Shown piece by piece: positions 56,200-64,000 of a stretch of DNA of 64,000 bases. This DNA comes from Hyposmocoma kahamanoa (taxonomy: Eukaryota > Arthropoda > Insecta > Lepidoptera > Cosmopterigidae): NCBI RefSeq assembly GCF_003589595.1, contig NW_020653337.1, positions 5,044,799-5,108,798 of the forward strand. The letters run 5' to 3'. Numbering within the stretch: position 1 is the stretch's first letter; every line of letters starts with the position of its first letter. The translations under genes were made by a program, and so were the position numbers. The notes under the pieces are model-generated. The model was not told the origin of the DNA, made no database searches, and saw only the letters and a list, made by a program, of their open reading frames with translations.

Positions 56200-57930
56200 T
56201 AGTCTGTATTTTTTGAAGTTGGAGTAAAATGACTGTTCATTGCGCAAAAGTGTTGCCCGCTTGCAAGCAGCTCGTGATGGCAATCGCTAAATATTCTATC
56301 GACTATCGACTGAATGTTCAGTTTCATAAGCGTAACGCAATAAACAGCCGAACTAGTTTCATTTGAATCAACATCAGCCCATTATTCGTCCAAGCGCTGG
56401 GCAGAGGTTCATCTGAATTGTCAATTTTTGTAACTTCATACATACATACACAATATATTTAGAATTATGTCTATTAAAAATATATAAAGGAGACTTTTTT
56501 TAAAGGGTTTCATTTTAACACGTTCGTCGCAGACTAGAATTTTCAAAAATGTTCAAAATAGGGCATTGGCTTATATAACTGTTTTTGGTTTCATTTGTAT
56601 ACGTATATAAATTTTTTGGCGATATTTCATTGTTTGGCTCTAGTTTGGGATTATATTTCGTGCCGGGATTTCAATCCGGCGCGGCCTAAACGCTATAATT
56701 ATTATGTTTAGGCCACGCCGGTCGCAATGCCGGGCAAAGTATATACACGTAATGTTCGATCGATGTATACCTATAACTGGCTGGAGGGGCTAGGACTTAC
56801 CTCGTGAAGGCACCTGCACATCCAGCAATTGAGTATAACTAATATCCAAGGTTTTCTTATATATGTTTACACTTTCTTTATTGCGTAGATAAGTTTAAGC
56901 GGACTTTAATATTGTTTAATGAGCTTTTATAATTAATTTTGATTAACACTCGCGTACACTGTGCACCAAGTTTTTGAACTCGGACGACAGTTTTTGAGGT
57001 AGCGGGGAGCGGCTGAGGAACGATAGTGTTGCCAGAATATCATGTTACATGCGTTCGAGTTGCTTTTTGTGTGCGATGAAAAAAATACTCAAGATAAATG
57101 TTATTAATTAATAAATGTAACAAATAAATATAAACGAAACTGAAAATGATACGCAATGGCGCCTCCTCTGATGTAAGTCTTTCATTTGAGATTGACATTT
57201 TACTTTTTTTTTTTACTTAAGTTTGTAACTTTTAAATCCAATTCGGAATATGAAGTAAATTTTTTTTATTCGAAATAATTTACCTTCTTTCACAATCCAT
57301 CGACAAAACTGTCGACAACAACTACATGACCACTTAAAATTTTATAAAAACTGGCAATCCTGTAAATGTCTTTTTATTCCGCCTTCAAAAAAGACAGACT
57401 ATAGAATATATTGAATAGCTGAGAAAATCAAGGGGTAAAATATGTAAACTAATTAGATATTTTGGAATTACAACCTACAATATTTCCTTATATTGAGAAT
57501 TTCGTTGGTATCGTTTTAATGTAAAAAATTTCATCGCTCACCGAAAAATGCGCAACGTGGCATATTTATTACAAGCAAGGATGTGTGTGGCAACTTTTAA
57601 TAACCTTGTACATGACATGCCTTAAATTGCAAGCATATTTGAGCGGTCGTGGTGGACGTACGCTGTGGAAAGGAAAATTCAAGGAAAAGTAACAAGTTTC
57701 AAATATAATATTTACGTCCACATGGGCTAAGTTGACTCTGTGGAGAATTTTAAAAGGAGCTGTGATGAATAAGTCATCGTCGTTTTAACGGAAATAATTT
57801 ATTCCAGATGATTGAAACTGACTAGCGATAATTAACAAATCATTTGAGCTTGAAGCTAAAATAAATAGTAAAACATCTCTAGTCAGCGATGGTAGCTGTA
57901 AAGGTACCTCACTGAGTGAAGACATAAGTT
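56200..57930. other. Unannotated DNA with one long hairpin
   Basis: No gene was recognised. AACATCAGCCCATTATTCG near 56370 resembles the end of SINE S3. The hairpin at 56661-56735 pairs CGGCGCGGCCTAAAC with GTTTAGGCCACGCCG (one mismatch), with weaker pairing outside. Confidence 0.45.
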
Positions 57931-57931
57931 T

Positions 57932-58525
57932 CTCACAGGTGGCGCTACGGCATAAAAGTCGTTAAAAACTAAAAACAAAGATCCGCAACAAGTATATAGG
58001 AAAATTCGTGAGGTCCGCTGGTTCTTTCCATGGCTGAGTTGGCATAACGTCTGGCAAGGTTTGCTAGAACACGTCGGTCGGTGCGAATCCGGCCGTATCT
58101 AAGGGATTTTTTCATTAGAGATTGATATTTGTTATTGGTAAGTAATGATTTTTTTATAATATAAGGTGACGTAACGAACAAGTCGTGCGCCTGATGGTAA
58201 GCCATACGCTTGTCTGTAATAGCCACTCAAAGCTTTAAATCGCAAATAACTGAGGAGCGCAGCCACTGCGCCCGACACCCTGAAACATAAGTTGACAAGT
58301 TCCATGTGCCTGTAATTTCACCAGTACCCTTACAATTCAAAACTGGAACACAGTAATGCATTACTGCTTGATACGAACGATACGAACTCTTTCACTCACT
58401 AGTTTAGCAGCAGTAGAGCTCCTTGCTCTACGCTTCTAAACTAGTGGAACCATTTCACAAAAAATAATAGACTATCATAGTAATAAAACATTGCGACATT
58501 CAATAAAAACTTGAAAATTGAAAAT
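57932..58525 (+). repeat. SINE family S1 interrupted by family A
   Basis: The S1 head and box region (ACAGGTGGCGCTACGG, GTGAGGTCCGCTGGTTC, a degenerate box B GGTGCGAATCC) run to about 58145. A minus family A then intervenes, and the S1 tail resumes at 58439 (AACTAGTGGAACCATTTCAC, ATTCAATAAAAA). The resumed tail matches the 61.1-kb copy. Confidence 0.75.
58150..58425 (-). repeat. Interspersed repeat family A, minus, nested in S1
   Basis: TATAATATAAGGTGACGTAA starts it; GTCGTGCGCCTGATGGTAAG and GACACCCTGAAACATAAG follow; it ends at AGCAGCAGTAGAGCTCCTTG, read on the plus strand in unexpected orientation because of a snap-back at 58397-58446. Confidence 0.8.
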
Positions 58526-58985
58526 TAGTACAGAGTACTAAATAACCGACCTAAAATGTTACGAAGTTTTATTGAAATCGGTTACCGGAAAGTGGGCAAA
58601 CCCGGATTCATCCCCTAGTTGGCCACTATACGGGATTTGATACAGGAGATCATAAAAATCTGTTCTCACTACTCAAAGTATATTGAGAGAGAAAAAGCCT
58701 TGAATCGGAGAATAGCAAAATCAACCATTAAAATAATTGCTCCTTATAATAAAATTTAGGCGCTATTTATAAAAATGAATCTTCATGCGTGATCAGCCAG
58801 CAACCCTTGGAGGTGGATAATCATCCAAATTCTTCAAAATTAGATGGGACCACTATGGAGGTACCACCTTTCCATCAAAAAAGAATCATCAAAATTGGTT
58901 CACAAATGGCGGAATTACATACATACATACAAAAAAAACATACAGTCGAATTGAGAACATCGTCCTTTTTTTGAAGTTATTTTTT
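58525..58985 (+). repeat. Interspersed repeat family B, long copy
   Basis: Starts TAGTACAGAGTACTAAATAA, includes AAGTATATTGAGAGAGAAAA, AATGAATCTTCATGCGTGA and GGGACCACTATGGAGGTACC, and ends CCTTTTTTTGAAGTTA. It is close to the copies at 2.7 and 12.1 kb; the end has lost the GTCGG of the inverted repeat. Confidence 0.8.
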
Positions 58986-59446
58986 GCAGAAACGAGAGTC
59001 CAGCGTTGTTTTGTAGGGCATAATGCTACAATAAAATATTCTAAAATAAATTCAATATTCCTAAGATAACCCTACCCGGATTTTCATAGGAATATTATAC
59101 CGGGTTCGATTGTTATTAGTAGTTTTATTTTCCCTATGAGGGTAGAAAATCTCACGAAGAATTCCGATAATTGAATTAATTATAATAAAAAAACAAATCA
59201 CAATTTGAATTTAAATTTAAAAAAAAGGTACATGAATTTATTCAGGTCGTGGTAACGTGCCTTAAGACTTCAGGTTTTCCGCTTCCGAGCAATGGTGTTC
59301 CCCTATATATTTGCCGGCGCAGAAGAAGGGCCATACAACGAGCAGCAAATGATAGCCGTTCAGCGGAAATGCTTCGTCCTAGTCCGGACATAATCAAGCT
59401 CCAGGTGCATGAGCCCGCAGGAAGCTCAGCAAAGGTTGTTTTCTAA

Positions 59447-59540
59447 CCCGAAGGTAGATGGCAATAATTATCCCGAAGGTGACTCTCCAACCCGAAGGTA
59501 ATTTAATCCGAAGGTAACTTTCCAACTCGAAAGTGTCCTG
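59447..59540. repeat. Degenerate CCCGAAGGTA minisatellite
   Basis: Five units of a CCCGAAGGTA-type core occur at irregular 17-24 bp spacing (AACCCGAAGGTAGATGG, TCCCGAAGGTGAC, AACCCGAAGGTAATTT, ATCCGAAGGTAACTTTCC, AACTCGAAAGTG). The first three cores are nearly identical; the last is diverged. No protein is implied. Confidence 0.7.
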
Positions 59541-59730
59541 CAACGGACAACCAACTGGTAGTAATAGTCCTTTTTGCTTCCGTGTAAGCCCTCCGACGGC
59601 AAAAGAGAATTAGGGAAGTACTTACGTAGTAGCAATTGCCGGTGGCGCAACCAGAACGTGTTGCAGTTTATAATGTGTTAAAATTAAAAAAAAAAGAAAA
59701 GCGTTACAAGTGTTTTGTGTGTCATTCAAC

Positions 59731-60239
59731 CATCGAGTATAAAACCAGAAATAGAGACGAAATGTCATTTAATTTGTTTGAAAACTATTCTGCCATATCA
59801 TTACTGCGACAACTGCGCTCCGATTGGCTAGCCCGAGTTCGAAACATTTAACGGGTGTCGATAATAGGTGTCGTCAAATGTTTCACTTTAAATCGACCAG
59901 TTAACTTGAGTTTTGCTACAATGGACGAAAATTGCAAAATTACATATTTAATTACCGATGAAATGTGATTCCGTTTGTTTTGTAATTAGATGTTTTGCTG
60001 TTTTTCCCACACCACCGAATAGAACAGCACGGCATTGTTATGTTTTGTGAGATATTATCTTTATTACAATTAATACAGAATATTTTTGGAATATACGGAG
60101 ACGTACACACAGGTCAGTTGTTGGCCTGTCTATATTTCAGTGCAAACGAGAGTTGATATTGATAAGAGCTGTATCGCTAATGTGTTACCAGGAATATATG
60201 GCCCTTATTTCGTCTCTATTTCTGGTTTTATACTCGATG
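59731..60239 (-). mobile_element. P-like DNA transposon remnant with 33-bp inverted repeats
   Basis: Bases 59731-59763 (starting CATCGAGTATAAAACCAGAA) are exactly the inverse of 60207-60239. The flanking 8-mers, CATTCAAC and CTTTCGAC, agree at 6 of 8 positions. Inside, on the minus strand, is a THAP-type zinc-finger exon about 200 bp from the right end. Long inverted repeats starting CA, an 8-bp duplication and an N-terminal THAP exon together resemble P elements (31-bp repeats, 8-bp duplication, THAP transposase). At 509 bp it lacks the rest of a transposase. A host THAP gene or another THAP-bearing transposon is possible. Confidence 0.6.
59952..60035 (-). pseudogene. THAP-type zinc-finger first exon
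   Basis: The 27-codon minus frame reads MPCCSIRWCGKNSKTSNYKT then NGITFHR and stops. M-x2-C-x4-C-x-x-N followed by a FHR ending is the N-terminal half of the THAP C2CH finger, a DNA-binding fold. The FHR codon is followed by GGTAATTAAA, which could be a splice donor, since THAP genes are often split here. The second half (C-x2-H) is absent from the 509-bp element. The frame is too short to be listed by usual length cut-offs. Confidence 0.6.
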
Positions 60240-60299
60240 CTTTCGACTTGAGGAATGAAGAAGGAAGGAAGGAAGAGGAGGGAATTTTCACAACTATTT

Positions 60300-61205
60300 A
60301 AGTACGTTTAATATGATTGGGAAGCAATAATATTTGATTTACAATAATATTTTGCACATATCAAAATACGTAACGGGTTTTTGATATCGTGAGCGCGGCC
60401 AAGCCGAGCGTGGACGTCGACGTACGGCATTTTGCTTTGGGGTAATGCCGCCGATATCAATAGAATCTTTGTCCTGCAGAAACGTGCTGTTTGGGCAATT
60501 TACAATCTGGGCCCCAAAGTATCTTTGAGAGATAAGTTCAAGGAAATTAACATTCTTACACTAGCCTCACAGTACATTTATGAAAAAGTAATTTCTGTTA
60601 AAAGAAATAGTAATTTCTTTATGAAAAATAGGGACAGACATAACATTAATACGAGGAATAAAAATAAACTAGCTTTACTTGATAGTCGCCTTCACAAAGT
60701 CAAAAAATCAAAAAAGGGGCTATGTACAAAATTTGCCTTTCACGAGGTGTAAAGGTATAGTGAAACAAAAACTTTATACTAAAGGTTATTATACAACTTC
60801 TGCCTACTTGGATGACAAAAATCCATGGTAGTAACCCGTTTAGCTCATGGAGGTAGTCTCAATCTCTGATGTTTCAAATAAAAAAAAATATTGTAAATGT
60901 TGAATGTTTACGAATGTTATTTACAAAGAGCAACCCCTAGAGTTTCTTGCTCATTCTTCTCAGGGGAATCTGCCTTACGAATGAGCGGTAGACTTTAACC
61001 ATTGTGACGATTTCAAGTGTAATAATGCTTACCTATGAAATAAAGATTATTTTGAATTTGAATTTGAATTTGACGTCGGTTCGAATCCGGTCGGATCGAA
61101 GGAATTTTTTCTGAGTGTTTGATCTCTGTATTAATAATTATAACAAACTAGTGGAGTAATTTCACAAAAAATAATTGAATATCAATTCAATAAAAAAATT
61201 TAAAA
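60300..61205 (+). repeat. tRNA-derived SINE (S1-like) split by a LINE
   Basis: GCGCGGCCAAGCCGAGCGTG (a box A-like region, 60393-60412) ends at GACGTCG. The LINE follows. Beyond it, GACGTCGGTTCGAATCCGGT restores the box B and the S1 tail (GATCGAAGGAATTTTTTCTG, CAAACTAGTGGAG) to about 61205. Confidence 0.7.
60420..61071 (+). mobile_element. LINE-1 family copy, 5'-truncated, with 7-bp duplication
   Basis: The 106-codon frame reads MLWGNAADINRIFVLQKRAV, WAIYNLGPKVSLRDKFKEIN, NILTLASQYIYEKV and DRHNINTRNKNKLALLDSRL. It is the end of a CR1/jockey-like reverse transcriptase. The 3' UTR has AAAGAGCAACCCCTAGAGTT, AATAAAGATTATTTTGA and about three TTTGAA tail units. GACGTCG lies at 60413-60419 and again at 61072-61078. 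The 51.6- and 63.7-kb remnants belong to the same family. Confidence 0.88.
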
Positions 61206-61209
61206 ATAA

Positions 61210-61865
61210 AACAATACATTACTAAATTAAATGAATTGGTACAGAGTAAGTCATGACAGTGGATGTCATAATTTAATTAGATTAGATAAATAATTGTAAA
61301 AGAATGTTATGCATCAACTTATTATAATGTAGTATAAACAAATATTGTATAAATAGTCAGTAAATATTGTAAATAAAGTTAGTTGACTAATACCATCTGA
61401 TTTTAACTCATCTCCTTGCTTAGTGACGTGCTACCTGCTACTCCTCTCACTATGGCCAAGACACCTTTAGCCATCAGTAGATCGGTCTTGTGAGTCTGCT
61501 TGACCGGTAGTGAGAAAACCATTCCTGTACACATCGCACGACGTGTACATCCTAATTTCCTTCCCAACTTCCGTTTGTCACCTAAGGTCTCCTGGTGACA
61601 GACTTCCTTACTTATACTATATATCTCTCCATTTATATATTTATGGTTAGGTTAGGCTACACACCGTTAGGTTGTAGGGCTACACTTGATAGATCGTAAG
61701 ACGACCCTTGAGGTCTCTCCGTTAGATTCTGATAGAGTAGTTATTATCTTACCATTAATTCATGTACAGCAGGCGGTTGGTATTTGCTGCATACAACTAC
61801 ACATTACATTGACAGACAAACACTAACACCACATTAAATACCTAACCGCACGCTGTTCACAATTA
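61210..61865. other. Unannotated DNA, possible LTR-like stretch
   Basis: GTAAATAAAGTTAGTTGACT near 61370 and the following pyrimidine-rich, moderately GC region up to 61610 have the look of a retroviral-type LTR (poly(A) signal then downstream unique part). I found no paired copy, no primer-binding site and no coding region, so the call is weak. Confidence 0.25.
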
Positions 61866-61867
61866 GT

Positions 61868-61990
61868 CGTCGTCGTGCCCCTAAGATCTTTGCGATTTAA
61901 AGCTCAGAGTGGCACAGCATCTGTTATGGATAGGCGTGTCGCTTACCACCGGGTGTACAAATTGTTCATCCCGCCACTTAGTACTATAAA
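61868..61990 (+). repeat. Family A, 3' part
   Basis: CTAAGATCTTTGCGATTTAA, GCTCAGAGTGGCAC, GGATAGGCGTGTCGCTTACC and TTGTTCATCCCGCCACTTAG are followed by a TAAAAAAATAAA end. The first half of the family is absent. Confidence 0.8.
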
Positions 61991-61994
61991 AAAA

Positions 61995-63000
61995 TAAATC
62001 ATAAAATAGATTAAAAGGTAAAAGTCAGTACGTCTCATTTTGACCAGAAAGTATTTTTTTTCTGTATTTATTTCATTGAGAAAAACATCTACGGCAATAC
62101 GGCAAGAAAAAATATGTATAAGGACATTATGAAACTGCGTTTTGAAAATGTCTATAGATACAATAATATCAAAGTCCTTTTGCAGGTGAAACATAAAATC
62201 TTAATCATTTCCATTAGTTGATTTGACTTTTAAATGAGTTTTAACTTGACACTGACGAAATTATTTAAAAGCCACCTGCGCAATTCTTTTTTTAAAAATG
62301 ATCAATGGAAGGGCTTAAGGCTGCCTTTCCAAAAAAAAAAACCATCAACAGGATTACTTCTTTTTCCTAGCCTTGCTTAGCGCAGCTCCGGAGGAAAACG
62401 GTTAACGCAGATGCGGGCGAGGAATGTGTGCAAAGGGCGCGGGAAACTAGAATTGGTAACAATTGCAAAATGTACGTAGTAGTCAAGATAATAGAGAAGA
62501 AAAAAAAGGATGATGTAACAATATTTGTATAACGTCAAAATACATGTAACAGTAATGTCAAAGATTAATTAATTAAGGAATGTACATTATCAAAAAAACA
62601 AATATGTGCCTAACGTGAAACGCAACATTGAAAAGGTCACGAAGAACATTTTCAGATGAAATAAAGTGTTCTTAAAAAGGCAGTGCGTAGTGACAAGAAT
62701 TAGAGGGCTCGCATGAAAAGATTGATGAATGTAAGTGAAGTATAAGAGAAGTTTGTCAGGACCGTGTTAAAAGGCGATCGATTGCCTCTGCCTTACCCTA
62801 ATGGGAATCCAAGGGCGTGAGCATATAAATAAATAAATAAAATAAAAAATGTCAAAGATTATAAGCCAGTGAAGTCAAAGACTGGTTATTTGTTATATAT
62901 AATTACAATTTGGTTATCAGGTCTGTAATGTTACTCATGTAATCTATTATTTGTTGTTCATCGGGTATATATAGCTACATATACATTGTATCATACGAGT
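61995..63000. other. Unannotated DNA
   Basis: No gene was recognised. The 83-codon minus frame at 61943-62194 is AT-driven and starts in family A. AAATAAATAAATAAAATAAAA near 62828 may be a worn retroelement tail preceded by GTCAGGACCGTGTTAAAAGG, but no family is named. Confidence 0.35.
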
Positions 63001-63009
63001 ACTAAATAA

Positions 63010-63265
63010 ATAACTTGGTTAATGTCCCACTACTGGGCACGGGTTTCCTCTCAGGCGGGGGTGTAGGTCACAGTCCACCACGCTGGCCTAATGCGAGTTG
63101 GAGACTTCACACGTTTTCCGAGGGTTGTGAACCTTCTTCGACGTGCAGATTTCATGGCCATGTTTTCCTTCACCGAAAAGCTCATGGTAAATTTCAAATT
63201 AAATTTCGTATTCGAACCCGCGCCCTCTGCTTGGGAGGCGAGAGGTCAAACCATTAGGCTACTAC
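63010..63265 (-). repeat. tRNA-derived SINE family S3, unbroken copy
   Basis: On the minus strand the head has box A TAGCCTAATGG and box B GGGTTCGAATACG. The body continues through the complement of GTTTTCCGAGGGTTGTGAAC to a CACGGGTTTCC stretch. It supplies the empty-site control (GCTCATGGTAAATTTCAAAT) for the transposon at 54788. The two forward frames here are read-through. Confidence 0.8.
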
Positions 63266-63274
63266 ACCTTTTTT

Positions 63275-63435
63275 AGTGTCTCTTGCGACGTTAGTCGCCC
63301 TGGCTTGCCGTGGTCACAGGTTCGAGTCCTGTCAGGTCGAAAGAATTTTTCTTCGTGTTAGTATTAGTAGTTAGTAACAAAGTAGTGAATATCACGACGA
63401 TAAGATATCTAGATATTCAATAAAATCATCATTAC
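63275..63435 (+). repeat. SINE family S1, diverged copy
   Basis: GTCGCCCTGGCTTGCCGTGG and box B GGTTCGAGTCC (63320-63330) are followed by TCAGGTCGAAAGAATTTTTC and a TATTCAATAAAATC tail. The head before box A is lost. Confidence 0.65.
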
Positions 63436-63659
63436 TTTCTTTTCATCGGGAAACAAGTGACAAATCGGACGCCCTCTGTATAGCTTTACAAATTATTATT
63501 TGATGCCAAGCGGAAAATCGGGGCTAACACTTACGGCTTCGTTATTAATGGACCGATAAAGGGCAAATATTTACGAGAATCGACGCGAGACGAATAACCG
63601 ATTAGATTCAATGATGATTGTCACTTATCACCGCCATGAAGGTACCACGCTTATTTATT

Positions 63660-64000
63660 ACCTTATAACATTAATACGAGGAATAAAAAACTAGCCATTC
63701 TTGTCAGTCGTCTTCATAAACACGAAGGGGCAATGCATCCGCTTCTATAATAATATTAAAGGTTGACATTCAAAATTTGCCGTTCGCGAGGTGTAAAATT
63801 ATAGTGAAATAAAAACTTTATACCAATAGCTGCTGCGTACTTCGATGACAAAAACCCATTTGAGTGATGCATTTGGCTCTTGCAATTAGTCTCGATCTAT
63901 GATGTTTGAAATAAATATTGTATATACTAACTGCGTTCAGTTGTTTATATACAAAGAGCAACTCCAAGAGTTTCTTGCCCATTTTTCCCGGGGAAACCTG
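63660..64000 (+). mobile_element. LINE-1 family 3' end, cut by window edge
   Basis: AACATTAATACGAGGAATAA, GTCGTCTTCATAAACACGAA and CCGTTCGCGAGGTGTAAA correspond to the last coding part of the 60.4-kb copy. AAAGAGCAACTCCAAGAGTT and TTTCTTGCCCATT correspond to its 3' UTR. A ~20-bp replaced piece around 63740 disrupts the frame. The tail lies beyond the window. Confidence 0.8.

Overview
This window is gene-poor, AT-rich nuclear DNA of an animal, most likely a moth or butterfly. Three things point that way. It is densely packed with short interspersed repeats of lepidopteran style. It holds many 5'-truncated non-LTR retrotransposon (LINE) fragments ending in short microsatellite tails. It also has mariner-, hAT-, Harbinger- and P-like DNA transposon debris. 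I found no host protein gene that I can support: the long open frames are transposon remnants or chance read-through of repeats. There are two assembly gaps of exactly 400 N (16506-16905 and 33534-33933).

Layout. 1-16.5 kb: tRNA-derived SINEs (3.5-4.0, 5.3, 8.4-8.7 kb), LINE remnants (5.8, 6.2 and a degenerate RNase H-bearing one at 10.4-11.3 kb), two long copies of repeat family B (2.7 and 12.1 kb), family C (2.4 and 12.9 kb) and a fold-back structure around a family-A copy (7.8-8.3 kb). 16.9-33.5 kb: RTE-like LINE remnants (21.6, 23.2, 29.4 kb), many family A and B copies, several near-perfect hairpins, and a three-unit ~171-bp satellite whose units share an internal hairpin (31.2-31.7 kb). 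33.9-46.5 kb: a transposon-like block cut by the second gap, a hammerhead-like motif (37.3 kb), a solo Harbinger end (41.7 kb), LINE 3' ends (42.6-44.9 kb) and an internally deleted mariner (45.6-46.4 kb). 48-64 kb: further LINE remnants, a three-layer nest (SINE split by a Harbinger-type element, itself split by a hAT-type element, 54.6-56.2 kb), a P-like element with perfect 33-bp inverted repeats and a THAP-type zinc-finger exon (59.7-60.2 kb), and a LINE that split a tRNA-SINE with a 7-bp target duplication (60.4-61.1 kb).

No genes work together here. The value of the window is as a record of insertions: several nests give relative ages and preserve diagnostic target-site duplications (TAA, an 8-mer, a 7-mer). 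Repeat family labels (A, B, C, S1-S4, LINE-1) are mine; naming them would need a repeat-library search, which I could not run.
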